From: Methanocorpusculum sp.
Lineage (GTDB): Archaea; Halobacteriota; Methanomicrobia; Methanomicrobiales; Methanocorpusculaceae
Reading direction: 5' to 3'
DNA: 64,000 nt
Assembly (NCBI GenBank): GCA_017408885.1
Contig: JAFQTT010000003.1
Span: forward strand, 248,001-312,000
Position numbers and translations under genes: made by a program. Shown here one piece after another: positions 45,285 through 54,080 of this stretch. The notes beneath the pieces are model-generated. The model searched no databases and had not been told where the DNA came from. It worked only from the letters and a program-made list of their open reading frames with translations. Each line of letters opens with the position of its first letter. Within the stretch, counting starts at the first letter, position 1.

Positions 45285-45701
45285 TCATGCAGAGGTAATC
45301 AGGTACGATGCGGTTGTCTTTGAAAGGAGTTTGCCGTCAACACTTCCCTCGCGAACCTCAGCTTCTGCAAAAATAATCCTGCGTCCTTTTCTGATAATCT
45401 TTGCAGAAGCATACATCTCTCCTTCTTTAATTCCACGGATAAACTCGGTTGTCTCCGTAACAGTAGTTGTTCCTTCGGTCTCAGATAGTTCAGCAAGAAC
45501 AGCTAAAGCGATTGCTTCGTCTGCTAAGATTACATAAAATCCGCCCTGCAAAAAACCTGAACCGTTGTGGATATGCTCATCAACATTCATCTTCAAAACA
45601 GCAGATTCATTTCCCCAGGACACAGGCTCGATGCCTAATGTCATAAAAGTCGGATTTGCCTTTGCGCCAATCTTTGCAATCTGTTCTGCGTACGGATGCA
45701 T
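45285..45701 (-). CDS. PaaI/hotdog-fold thioesterase
   Basis: 138 aa from MHPYAEQIAKIGAKAN. Hotdog fold with HIHNGSGFLQGGFYVILADEAIALAV, where the family usually reads HxxxxxHGG, so one catalytic His is replaced by Gln. TEFIRGIKEGEMYASAKI and the terminal TASYLITS are typical. A TATA-like box about 30 bases upstream of 45701 suits a leaderless start here; five earlier codons are also open. Substrate unknown, probably an acyl- or aryl-CoA. Confidence 0.85.
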   Translation of the reverse strand: MHPYAEQIAKIGAKANPTFMTLGIEPVSWGNESAVLKMNVDEHIHNGSGFLQGGFYVILADEAIALAVLAELSETEGTTTVTETTEFIRGIKEGEMYASAKIIRKGRRIIFAEAEVREGSVDGKLLSKTTASYLITSA

Positions 45702-45788
45702 GATATGTATTAGCATAGCATGGTAGAAAAATATAACGATTACTATCTTTTGAGGAACGCAAAAAAAGAGGTGTGTATATTTGAAGAA

Positions 45789-47363
45789 TTATTGAAGAGC
45801 CATCTGCTCTTCCTTTGTCACCCGTTTCTTGTCAAACGGCAGAAGTACCAGAAGCAGAACAACTGAGATAACCGTTCCGATAACCAGCGGGTCAACGAAA
45901 CACAGCGGGCTTGGCGCAAGCGTTGTGACACCAAATATCATCTCGCAGATACCAAGGGCACTCGACTCTGCCGTGTGGGCAAAGACAGTCCAAAGCAGCC
46001 ATCCAAGAGCACCGCCGATGATACTCCAGGTAGCCGCAAGACGGGACGGGCGTTTGGAGATGATTCCGTGGATGAATGCCGGAAGAAGTGCTGCCGTACA
46101 AAGACCCATGAACATAGCAGTCGCACGGGCGATAATACTTCCCGGCATAACCACTGCGATAATAATGCTTGCCAGAAGCATGATGCCGATACCTGCCTGA
46201 TTTGCACGAACCGAGTACTTCTCCCCCTTTATGCGGGAGAACAGGTCACCGCCTAAGGTCGTTCCCATGGTGTGGAGAAGAGATGAGAGTGTCGACATCG
46301 CAGCAGACAGAAGCGTCAGCATGAAGATGATAACGAACAGCTCCGGCATTGCCGAGTTGATGAACAGCGGAATAACCGAATCCGCGTTTCCGCCGGCTGC
46401 TTCAAGTGCGAGCTGTCCTGTGGTCTGCATGAAGTACACATTTGTCAGAGGTCCAACAGTGAAGGCAACACCTGTCATCATAACGATGAAGAGTGCACCC
46501 ATAGGCACAGCACGGTTTAATGACTTACCATCCTTTGCAGTCATGAAGCGCACGGCAAGCTGCGGCTGGGATAAGACACCGATTCCAACACCCAAAACGA
46601 GCGTTGTGATAACTGTCATCCATAAGGGACTGCCAAGCTCCGGCATGGACGTCCATCCAGTCATACCCATATCCAGAAGATTTGCCGGGACAAGCGGAGT
46701 CATGGCTTCAAGCGCTCCGTTTGCTGCGGAAATTCCGCCAAGCATGACATAGGTAAACACCAGAAGAATACCCATTCCAACAAACATAATAGCTGCCTGT
46801 ACTGCATCGGTGTACATCACGGCAATCAGACCGCCGATGATAACATAGAGCGCGACAACGACCGCGAATCCAAGAAGGGCCGTCATGTATGGGATGCCTA
46901 AGGTCGTCTCAATGAAGCGTGCTCCGCCGATTAATACTGCTGCAGTATAGAGCGGCATGGAGGCGATGAAGATGATACTGACTGCATAGATGATTTTCTT
47001 GGAAGCGAAAAGTTTGCCCAAGAGTTCCGGGTAAGTCATGGCACCGAGTTCTTTTCCCTTTCTTCTGACTCTCTTTCCAAAGAAGAGGAAGGCTATGATA
47101 ACTCCAACGACGATACAAAGAACCGTCAGCCACATCAGACTCATACCGTACTGTGCAGCCATTCCGCCGAAGCCGACGATTGCAGAGGTGCTGATAAATG
47201 TCGCACCATAGGATAGTGCAAGAACCAGCGGAGGCGTGTTTCTGCCGGCTACCATGTAGTCGTCAGCGGACTTTGTTCTCTTATATCCGTAATATCCGAT
47301 TCCTAAGATGAGCGCCAGATAAATGATGGCGATTCCAACCAAAAGTTGAGTACTAACAGCCAT
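45789..47363 (-). CDS. Sodium:solute symporter (SSS family)
   Basis: 524 aa with 13 helices. YMVAGRNTPPLVLALSYGATFISTSAIVGFGG, GARFIETTLGIPYMTALLGFAV and the TM8 Na2-like SAAMSTLSSLLHTMGTTLGGDLF identify the family (PanF/PutP-like). Several Met codons near 47363-47372 could start it. It overlaps a 40-residue accessory protein upstream. Solute unknown. Confidence 0.93.
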   Translation of the reverse strand: MAVSTQLLVGIAIIYLALILGIGYYGYKRTKSADDYMVAGRNTPPLVLALSYGATFISTSAIVGFGGMAAQYGMSLMWLTVLCIVVGVIIAFLFFGKRVRRKGKELGAMTYPELLGKLFASKKIIYAVSIIFIASMPLYTAAVLIGGARFIETTLGIPYMTALLGFAVVVALYVIIGGLIAVMYTDAVQAAIMFVGMGILLVFTYVMLGGISAANGALEAMTPLVPANLLDMGMTGWTSMPELGSPLWMTVITTLVLGVGIGVLSQPQLAVRFMTAKDGKSLNRAVPMGALFIVMMTGVAFTVGPLTNVYFMQTTGQLALEAAGGNADSVIPLFINSAMPELFVIIFMLTLLSAAMSTLSSLLHTMGTTLGGDLFSRIKGEKYSVRANQAGIGIMLLASIIIAVVMPGSIIARATAMFMGLCTAALLPAFIHGIISKRPSRLAATWSIIGGALGWLLWTVFAHTAESSALGICEMIFGVTTLAPSPLCFVDPLVIGTVISVVLLLVLLPFDKKRVTKEEQMALQ

Positions 47364-47475
47364 CGTCATCACTGTCCTTGTTCCATTTGAGGATTCCGTA
47401 GATGATGCAGAATATGAGCGAAACTATGCATATGACATAGGTCATCCATACCCAGGGATCACTTATTCCAAACAT
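47353..47475 (-). CDS. Symporter small accessory protein
   Basis: 40 aa: MFGISDPWVWMTYVICIVSL, one membrane helix, then KWNKDSDDDG. This single-helix WVW-containing peptide is a known companion of SSS transporters in Archaea and Bacteria and overlaps the symporter start by 11-20 bases. GGTGGA-like Shine-Dalgarno 8 bases upstream. Confidence 0.82.
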   Translation of the reverse strand: MFGISDPWVWMTYVICIVSLIFCIIYGILKWNKDSDDDGC

Positions 47476-47528
47476 GTGTGCTTTCCACCTGATTTTGTTC
47501 ATGCGGCAGCGTCAGCAGAAGAGGTGTG

Positions 47529-47556
47529 TAAAAACCGTCTGCCGAAGCTGACGGTT
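47529..47556 (-). terminator. Intrinsic-type terminator between leuB and the SSS operon
   Basis: AACCGTC (47533-47539) pairs with GACGGTT (47550-47556) on a 10-base loop, followed on the minus strand by T5. It either ends the leuACDB transcript or acts as an attenuator just upstream of the symporter genes, 54 bases before their first start codon. Confidence 0.65.
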
Positions 47557-47558
47557 CC

Positions 47559-47633
47559 TTAGTTAAATCTAAAGAAGAAAACAGTGCCCGCATCCACGGT
47601 TTTGTTGAGCAGGATTAGTGTGTGTGCGGGCAT
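47559..47633 (-). CDS. Possible leader ORF of the SSS operon, 24 aa
   Basis: ATG at 47633 opens MPAHTLILLNKTVDAG, then VFFFRFN and a TAA. The TATA-like TTTAAATA at 47663-47670 would start transcription close to this ATG. The ATG lies in one arm of an eight-base stem (TGCCCGCA 47585-47592 with TGCGGGCA 47625-47632), and the stop abuts a terminator hairpin. The alternative is that it is chance sequence within the leu operon 3' end. Confidence 0.3.
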   Translation of the reverse strand: MPAHTLILLNKTVDAGTVFFFRFN

Positions 47634-47707
47634 CTGAATCACTATCTTATTTGCAGAGAAAGTATTTAAATTATGTTAATTGTTGTCATGGCACATGTTG
47701 TCATAAA

Positions 47708-48778
47708 TCACAGCATTTCAGAAACAAGCTCACCCATCTTCGAGCAGGACACACGTGTGCAGCCCTCCTGCATGATATCTCCTGTGCGGTAACCTGCATT
47801 CAAAACAGCAGAAACTGCCGTTTCCACTGCATCAGCCTCCGTCCCCATACCAAATGAATAGCGAAGCATCATAGATGCAGACAGAATTGTACCAAGCGGA
47901 TTTGCGATATCCTGTCCTGCAATATCAGGTGCCGAGCCGTGAATCGGTTCATACATACCCGGACCATCCGCAGAGAGAGAAGCAGAAGGCATCATACCTA
48001 TAGAGCCTGTAAGCATAGATGCTTCATCAGACAGGATATCCCCAAACATATTCTCAGTCACGATAACATCGAACTGCGCAGGATTTCTGATTAACTGCAT
48101 CGCACAGTTATCCACCAGAATGTCCGTGTACGAAACATCCGGATACTCCGCTGCCAGGCGGTGCATCACCTCGCGCCAGAGACGTGATGTGTCGAGTACA
48201 TTTGCTTTGTCAACAGAAGCGAGCCTGCGGTTTCTTCTCCGTGCCGTTTCAAAAGCGACGCGTCCAATTCTCTCAATCTCATGCTCCGAGTACTCCATTA
48301 CATCTGATGCAACCAGTTCGCCATCTCTTTCCACAGTACTCCTTTTGCCAAAGTAGATTCCACCAGTGAGTTCTCTGACAATCATCAGATCAATACCGCA
48401 CCCAATAACCTCAGGCTTCAGAGGAGATGCAGATGCAAGCTCTTGGAACAGCTTTGTAGGTCTCAGGTTTGCAAACAGCCCAAGTTCCTTTCGAACTGCC
48501 AGAAGTGCCTTTTCCGGACGGATATCTGCCGGACATAAATCCCACTTAGGCCCACCAACTGCTCCGAGAAGAACCGCATCTGCGGCTTTGCAGCGCCCCA
48601 TATTCTCATCTGTGATTGGCACACCGTACTTGTCAATCGAACAGCCCCCGATATCAATGTGCTCGTACGAAAAAGTATGACCGAACTTTTCGGCGACAGC
48701 ATCTAAAACACGAACAGCTTCAGATGTGACCTCAGGACCTATTCCATCTCCTGCAAGAATGCAAATTCTCTTCTCCAT
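47708..48778 (-). CDS. leuB: 3-isopropylmalate dehydrogenase
   Basis: 356 aa from [21 protein letters not shown], preceded by GGAGGTGAG within the end of leuD. Catalytic/NAD features: [11 protein letters not shown], the [15 protein letters not shown] lysine, [30 protein letters not shown] and GSAPDIAG. The sequence is close to bacterial LeuB rather than the archaeal isocitrate/homoisocitrate-like type. Last gene of leuA-leuC-leuD-leuB. Confidence 0.95.
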   Translation of the reverse strand: MEKRICILAGDGIGPEVTSEAVRVLDAVAEKFGHTFSYEHIDIGGCSIDKYGVPITDENMGRCKAADAVLLGAVGGPKWDLCPADIRPEKALLAVRKELGLFANLRPTKLFQELASASPLKPEVIGCGIDLMIVRELTGGIYFGKRSTVERDGELVASDVMEYSEHEIERIGRVAFETARRRNRRLASVDKANVLDTSRLWREVMHRLAAEYPDVSYTDILVDNCAMQLIRNPAQFDVIVTENMFGDILSDEASMLTGSIGMMPSASLSADGPGMYEPIHGSAPDIAGQDIANPLGTILSASMMLRYSFGMGTEADAVETAVSAVLNAGYRTGDIMQEGCTRVSCSKMGELVSEML

Positions 48779-48779
48779 C

Positions 48780-49268
48780 TTACTCACCTCCGGAAATTGC
48801 ATTTAAGAGACCGCCTTTTTCGATAATCTCCTGAATGAACGGCGGAAAAGGTTTGGCACAGTATATCTCGCCTTTTGTGTGGTTGATGATGCTTCCGTCA
48901 TCAAAATCCACTTCAACAACATCACCTGCATCAATGTGAGCAACCGCATCTTCTGATTCCAAAATAGCCAGACCGATGTTAATCGCATTGCGGTAGAAAA
49001 TTCTGGCAAAGGTCTTTGCGATGACGACCGAAACCCCGGATGCCTTAATCGAAATCGGCGCATGTTCGCGTGACGAGCCGCATCCAAAGTTTGCTCCGGC
49101 GACAATAATGTCCCCTTCATTCACGCGGGAAGCAAAGCCTGCATCAATATCCTCCATACAGTGAGAAGCAAGCTCAGCGTGGTCTGCCGTGTTCAGATAC
49201 CGTGCAGGGATGATGACATCTGTATCAACATTATCACCAAATTTGTGTACTCTTCCTTTTGCCTTCAT
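48780..49268 (-). CDS. leuD: 3-isopropylmalate dehydratase small subunit
   Basis: 162 aa. [19 protein letters not shown], the swivel-domain motif [16 protein letters not shown] and [14 protein letters not shown]. Completes the aconitase-type active site with LeuC. Overlaps leuC by four bases; one base from leuB. Confidence 0.96.
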   Translation of the reverse strand: MKAKGRVHKFGDNVDTDVIIPARYLNTADHAELASHCMEDIDAGFASRVNEGDIIVAGANFGCGSSREHAPISIKASGVSVVIAKTFARIFYRNAINIGLAILESEDAVAHIDAGDVVEVDFDDGSIINHTKGEIYCAKPFPPFIQEIIEKGGLLNAISGGE

Positions 49269-50530
49269 TCCATAACCTCCCTTGGATCACATATGTGTCC
49301 TTTCACCGCGGAGACTGCGGCGGTCTCCGGACTGCTTAAGTAAACTTTCGAGGTCACATGCCCCATGCGCCCTACAAAATTTCTGTTCGTTGTCGCGACT
49401 GCAACCTCGTCAGCGGCTAAGATTCCCATGTGGCCGCCAAGACACGGGCCGCAGGTCGGAGTTGAAACAACGCACCCTGCATCGATGAAAATCTCAATGT
49501 ATCCGCGCTTTGCACATTCCTTGTAAATCTCCTGCGTTGCAGGGATGATGATACATCTGACGCCTTTTGCAACATGCCGTCCCGCAAAGATTTTTGCCGC
49601 GACTTCCATATCGGAAAGGCGGCCGTTGGTACACGAACCAATCACGCACTGATCGATTTTAACCTCAGTAAGCTCTGAGGCTGGATGAGTATTCTCCGGC
49701 AGGTGAGGACAGGCAACGGTCGGCACAATTTCTGAGAGGTCTATGTCGATTACCTCATCATACTCCGCATTTTGATCTGCTTCAAAGATACAAGGCTCTC
49801 CTGCCCCGTGCTCTTTGCAGTAGGCAAGAGTTTTCTCGTCAACTTCGAAGATTCCGTTTTTCGCTCCTGCTTCGATTGCCATGTTTGCCATGCAGAGCCG
49901 GTCGTCAACAGATAAGCTGTGCAGCCCAACTCCTCCAAACTCCATCGATTTGTAGAGAGCACCATCGACACCGATTTTTCCAATGATGGAAAGAATAACA
50001 TCCTTGCCGGAGCACCCTGGCTGAAGAGCTCCTTTCAGATTGAAACGAATCGCAGACGGCACTTTGAACCATGCTTCACCCGTGGCCATGCCCGCTGCCA
50101 TATCAGTCGAGCCGACACCTGTTGAAAATGCGCCAAGTGCTCCGTAGGTACAGGTGTGCGAGTCAGCACCAATTACCACATCCCCAGGCTTCACCAGACC
50201 TTTTTCCGGAAGCAGAGCATGTTCGATTCCCATATCTCCTGCGTCAAAGTAGTTGACGATGCCGTGGCATCCGGCAAAGCAGCGGCACTGTTTCGCCTGC
50301 TCTGCTGCTTTGATGTCCTTGTTTGGGACAAAGTGGTCCATGACCATCGAGATTTTTGTTTTGTCGAATACCTCGCAAAATCCTGCTTTCTCAAACTCAT
50401 TGATGGCGACAGGTGATGTGATGTCATTTCCAAGAACCATGTCGAGCTTGACGCGGATGAGGTCTCCCGGCGATACGGACTCGACGCCTGCATGGGCGGC
50501 GAGGATTTTCTGAGTCATTGTCATTGGCAT
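49265..50530 (-). CDS. leuC: 3-isopropylmalate dehydratase large subunit
   Basis: 421 aa. [4Fe-4S] ligands in [11 protein letters not shown] and the [17 protein letters not shown] segment; [21 protein letters not shown]. Length matches the archaeal-type LeuC. The start ATG follows the leuA stop directly (TAAATG), and Met3 and Met5 are alternatives. Confidence 0.96.
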   Translation of the reverse strand: MPMTMTQKILAAHAGVESVSPGDLIRVKLDMVLGNDITSPVAINEFEKAGFCEVFDKTKISMVMDHFVPNKDIKAAEQAKQCRCFAGCHGIVNYFDAGDMGIEHALLPEKGLVKPGDVVIGADSHTCTYGALGAFSTGVGSTDMAAGMATGEAWFKVPSAIRFNLKGALQPGCSGKDVILSIIGKIGVDGALYKSMEFGGVGLHSLSVDDRLCMANMAIEAGAKNGIFEVDEKTLAYCKEHGAGEPCIFEADQNAEYDEVIDIDLSEIVPTVACPHLPENTHPASELTEVKIDQCVIGSCTNGRLSDMEVAAKIFAGRHVAKGVRCIIIPATQEIYKECAKRGYIEIFIDAGCVVSTPTCGPCLGGHMGILAADEVAVATTNRNFVGRMGHVTSKVYLSSPETAAVSAVKGHICDPREVME

Positions 50531-52192
50531 TTATTCTCTCTCCATAGAGCGGTTCACCGCTGAGAACAGCGCGTTAATCGAAGATACGATGATATCATCG
50601 TGGATTCCAACACCCCAGACCGTGCCTTTTTGGGTGTTGATACTGACATAGGTAATGGCTTTAGAAGAAGAACCGCGGGATATTGCATGCTCTTCATAGG
50701 TAAGATTCGAGAACTCGATTCCAAGATATTTTTTCACCGCGTTTGCGACAGCATCGAGACGACCGTTTCCGCAGGACTTCAGTTCATGAGATACTCCGTC
50801 TGCTTCGAGCGTGAGCGATGCACAGATTCCGGTCTTCTTTTCGAAGTGATAATCGGTGAGCCGGACATGTGTCTCGATGTTGACATAGGTATCGGTAAAG
50901 GCGGCGAGGACTTCTGCCGGTGTGAGTTCTGCGTGTGCATGGTCAGAGATGTTCTTTACAAGATATCCCACCTCCTCACGCATTTTTGCCGGCAGAACAT
51001 ATCCGAAGTTGTGTTCCAAGAGATATCCTATTCCGCCTTTCCCGGACTGAGAGTTGATGCGGATGACATCAGTTTCATACTCGCGGCCAACATCTGCCGG
51101 GTCGATTGGAAGGTAGGGAACAGTCCATGTTATGCAGTTTTTCTCTTCGCGCCAGTGCATGCCTTTGGCAATCGCATCCTGATGCGAGCCGGAGAATGCT
51201 GCAAATACTAATGCCCCTGCATAAGGCTGACGATCTGGAACATGCATGCGGGTTACTCTCTCATAGACTTCTACAATTTTCGGCATCTCTGCAAAGTCAA
51301 GCCCAGGATCCACACCCTGCGCATACATGTTCAATGCAAGAGTTACGAGATCGGTGTTTCCGGTCCGTTCTCCGTTTCCAAAGAGTGTTCCTTCGATGCG
51401 GTCTGCACCTGCCAAAATCCCGAGCTCGGCATCAGCAACAGCACAGCCTCTGTCGTTGTGCGGATGAAGGGAGACAACGACCTCTTCGCGGTATTTGAGG
51501 TTGTCGCACATGAACTCGACCTGATCTGCATAGACATGAGGGCTTGAGAGCTCGACTGTTACCGGCAGGTTGATGATTGCTTTTCTGTCCGGCGTAGGCT
51601 TCCAGATATCAAGGACAGCGTTACAAACAGAAAGAGCGAACTCTGGTTCTGTTCCGGTGAATGATTCAGGTGAGTACTCAAAGCGGTATGGAGCTCCGGT
51701 TTCTTCGGCGATTTTTTTGCAGAGTACGGCTCCTTCAACTGCGATTTTGGTAATCTCTTCTTTGGATTTTCTAAACACCTGTTCTCTTTGTGCAACGGAT
51801 GTTGAGTTATAGAGGTGAACGACTGCATTTTTGCAGCCTTCAAGTGCCTTGAAGGTTTTTCTGATGATGTGCTCTCTGCTTTGGGTTAAAACCTGTACAG
51901 TGACATCGTCTGGTATCATGTCCTGTTCGATTAAGGTCCGAAGGAAGGTGTATTCAGTCTCAGACGCGGCAGGGAAACCAACTTCGATTTCTTTGAAGCC
52001 AATGTCTACTAAGAGCTTGAAGAACTCGAGTTTTTCTTCGAGGCTCATTGGGATGATTAAGGACTGATTTCCGTCTCTTAAGTCAACTGAGCACCAGACA
52101 GGGGGCTGTTCTATTCTGCTTTTCTCAACCCATTTACGGGCGGGGTTCTTTACTGTAAAGAACTGTGTTGTGTATTTTTCTGCGTTGTGCAT
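50531..52192 (-). CDS. leuA: 2-isopropylmalate synthase, type 2 LeuA
   Basis: 553 aa. Condenses acetyl-CoA with 2-ketoisovalerate. Starts MHNAEKYTTQFFTVKNPARKW, then PPVWCSVDLRDGNQSLIIPMSLEEK, EVGFPAAS, SLHPHNDRGCAVA and EGTLFGNGERTGNTDLV. The C-terminal regulatory domain (about 430-553) binds leucine. The N-terminal arrangement is that of the actinobacterial/fungal type 2 enzyme, not the shorter archaeal LeuA/CimA, suggesting bacterial origin. Preceded by a leader ORF at 52278-52376. Confidence 0.95.
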   Translation of the reverse strand: MHNAEKYTTQFFTVKNPARKWVEKSRIEQPPVWCSVDLRDGNQSLIIPMSLEEKLEFFKLLVDIGFKEIEVGFPAASETEYTFLRTLIEQDMIPDDVTVQVLTQSREHIIRKTFKALEGCKNAVVHLYNSTSVAQREQVFRKSKEEITKIAVEGAVLCKKIAEETGAPYRFEYSPESFTGTEPEFALSVCNAVLDIWKPTPDRKAIINLPVTVELSSPHVYADQVEFMCDNLKYREEVVVSLHPHNDRGCAVADAELGILAGADRIEGTLFGNGERTGNTDLVTLALNMYAQGVDPGLDFAEMPKIVEVYERVTRMHVPDRQPYAGALVFAAFSGSHQDAIAKGMHWREEKNCITWTVPYLPIDPADVGREYETDVIRINSQSGKGGIGYLLEHNFGYVLPAKMREEVGYLVKNISDHAHAELTPAEVLAAFTDTYVNIETHVRLTDYHFEKKTGICASLTLEADGVSHELKSCGNGRLDAVANAVKKYLGIEFSNLTYEEHAISRGSSSKAITYVSINTQKGTVWGVGIHDDIIVSSINALFSAVNRSMERE

Positions 52193-52253
52193 GCTCTTTT
52201 TGAGGATGACAAAAGCTTTCGCTTCCGGATATTTGATGAAATTCGATACGGTA

Positions 52254-52267
52254 TGACGAATACGTCA
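52254..52267 (-). promoter_or_regulatory. Hairpin after the leuA leader ORF
   Basis: TGACG-TATT-CGTCA, beginning 10 bases after the leader peptide stop. The same GACGTATTCGTC occurs 13 bases after the stop of the ilvB leader peptide (59193-59204). Conservation in position and sequence in two otherwise diverged leaders points to function. A small AAGC-GAAA-GCTTTT hairpin with T4 lies further downstream (about 52216-52227). Confidence 0.55.
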
Positions 52268-52277
52268 GTGGTTTGAA

Positions 52278-52376
52278 TTATGCACGTAGTGCGGATAGGA
52301 AAAGAGCTGCGGCAGATAGGGTTGCCTGGGTGGAAGAGTATTTCGATGCGGTACAGGGTTTGGTGTGTGTTTGCAT
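52278..52376 (-). CDS. leuA leader peptide, 32 aa
   Basis: ATG at 52376 behind CGAGGTGAAG, TAA at 52278-52280. The peptide begins MQTHTKPCTASKYSSTQATL and ends LSAAALFLSALRA. It matches the ilvB leader peptide over residues 1-26 (pattern ASKxSSTQAxLSAAxLF). Leu codons at positions 20, 27 and 30 are all CTA; position 25 is CTT. Leu codons near the end of a short ORF before a leucine operon are the hallmark of ribosome-mediated attenuation. TATA-like ATAAATAA (minus TTATTTAT) at 52428-52435. Confidence 0.75.
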   Translation of the reverse strand: MQTHTKPCTASKYSSTQATLSAAALFLSALRA

Positions 52377-52481
52377 TGGTTTCTTCACCTCGGCGTATGT
52401 GTGTTAACATATGTCATACTTGTAAGGATAAATAAGTATGGGTAAGCTATCTGTCACTCGGCTGAAAATGAGGGTAAACCC

Positions 52482-52856
52482 TCACAAAACCTCCGCCACT
52501 GCTTCCACTTCCACCAAAGCCCCACGCGGCAAATCTTTTACTGCAACACAGCTTCGTGCAGGCTTATTCGGCATAAACTCCGCATACACCGCATTAAATG
52601 CGGCAAAGTCCGCCATATCCGAAAGGAAACACGTTGTCTTGACAACCGTCTCCGGCGATGCCCCGGCAGCCTCGAGTACCGCACAGAGATTTTCCATAAC
52701 CTGCCGTGTCTGGGTGGTGATATCCGCCCCCACAATCTCTCCTGTCTCCGGGGAAAGGGCAATCTGTCCGGAGGTAAAGCAGAGTCCGCCGGATACAACT
52801 GCCTGCGAATAGGGGCCGAGTGCTGCCGGTGCCCAGTCGGTATGTATCTGCTTCAT
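52482..52856 (-). CDS. ridA: RidA family enamine/imine deaminase
   Basis: 124 aa. YjgF/RidA core: PAALGPYSQAVVSGGLCFTSGQIALSPETGEIVG, VKTTCFLSDMADFAAFN and RSCVAVKDLPRGALVEVEAVA, with the conserved Arg. Hydrolyses the reactive 2-aminocrotonate released by threonine dehydratase, fitting its four-base overlap with ilvA. Last gene of the ilv operon. Confidence 0.96.
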   Translation of the reverse strand: MKQIHTDWAPAALGPYSQAVVSGGLCFTSGQIALSPETGEIVGADITTQTRQVMENLCAVLEAAGASPETVVKTTCFLSDMADFAAFNAVYAEFMPNKPARSCVAVKDLPRGALVEVEAVAEVL

Positions 52857-54070
52857 GGTTCCCGCTCCAGAAGCTTAAAGCCCGCACCGCACAGCGCATC
52901 TTTAATGGCTTTGATATGGTCGAAGTTTCTCGTCTCCAGCGTCAGGCGCAGATAGCATCCGTTCACATCCGCTCCTTCGCAGGTGTGTTCATGGAACACT
53001 GCTGTTACATTGCCGCCTTCGCGGGCGATAATCTCAGATACCTGCATGAGCTGTCCCGGCTTGTCCACGAGTTCGATTAAGAGCTGACAGCTTCGTCCGG
53101 ACATCAGCAGACCGCGGGCAATGACGCGGGAGAGGATGGTCACATCAATGTTTCCTCCGGAGAGAAGACAGACTGCCTTCTTTCCCGCAAGATCCACTTT
53201 GCCAAACATCGCAGCGGCCACCGCAACCGCTCCGGCTCCTTCGGTTACCAGTTTGTGCCGCTCCATCAGCGCCAGAATCGCCGCAGAGATTTCATCGTCG
53301 GTGACCGTTACAATCTCATCCACGTACCGCGAGCACAGCTCATAGGTAAGCGATCCTGGCTGTTTTACCGCGATACCGTCTGCGATAGTAAATACCGAGT
53401 CGAGCGCTTCGATGTGCGAATCATGAATCGAGTTCAGCATGGAGGGAGCGCCTGATGCCTGCACGCCGTAGACTTTGACATTCGGATTCAGCGCTTTCAG
53501 AGTAAAAGCGATGCCGGAGATTAATCCGCCGCCGCCGATCGGCACTAAGACCGCGTCTAAATCCGGTACCTGCTCTATGAGTTCGAGGGCGATTGTTCCC
53601 TGGCCGGCAATCACATCCGCATCATCAAACGGGTGGATGAATGTATATCCAAACTCGTTTTGCAGTTCCAGCGCCTTCTGATATGCATCATCATAGACGC
53701 CGTCGACCAGACAAATCTCCGCCCCGTAGCTTCGCGTTGCTTCAACTTTGGAAATCGGCGCACCGTTCGGCAGACAGATTACTGCCCGGATGCCGTTTTT
53801 CTGTGCGGCAAGGGCAACCCCCTGGGCATGGTTTCCGGCAGAGCAGGCGATAACGCCTTTTGCCTTCTCCTCTGCCGAGAGCTGCGACATCTTATAGCAT
53901 GCCCCGCGGACCTTGAAGGAACCTGTTACCTGCAGGTTCTCGGTTTTCAGATACAGTTCGAGCCCCGGCGCAAGTTTCGGGGCATAGAGTACGTCAGTTT
54001 TCCGCACCACATCGCGGAGGACGTAGCTTGCTTTATAGACACTGTCCAATGTGAGTTCTTTTTCCGTCAT
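52853..54070 (-). CDS. ilvA: Threonine ammonia-lyase
   Basis: 405 aa. PLP lysine in TGSFKVRGACYKM, SAGNHAQGVALAAQ, phosphate loop VPIGGGGLISGIA and LLSGGNIDVTIL. The C-terminal ACT domain (about 325-400) suggests isoleucine or valine feedback. Makes 2-oxobutyrate for isoleucine. Placed in the ilv operon before ridA. Confidence 0.95.
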   Translation of the reverse strand: MTEKELTLDSVYKASYVLRDVVRKTDVLYAPKLAPGLELYLKTENLQVTGSFKVRGACYKMSQLSAEEKAKGVIACSAGNHAQGVALAAQKNGIRAVICLPNGAPISKVEATRSYGAEICLVDGVYDDAYQKALELQNEFGYTFIHPFDDADVIAGQGTIALELIEQVPDLDAVLVPIGGGGLISGIAFTLKALNPNVKVYGVQASGAPSMLNSIHDSHIEALDSVFTIADGIAVKQPGSLTYELCSRYVDEIVTVTDDEISAAILALMERHKLVTEGAGAVAVAAAMFGKVDLAGKKAVCLLSGGNIDVTILSRVIARGLLMSGRSCQLLIELVDKPGQLMQVSEIIAREGGNVTAVFHEHTCEGADVNGCYLRLTLETRNFDHIKAIKDALCGAGFKLLEREP

Positions 54071-54080
54071 AGTTTCCCTC

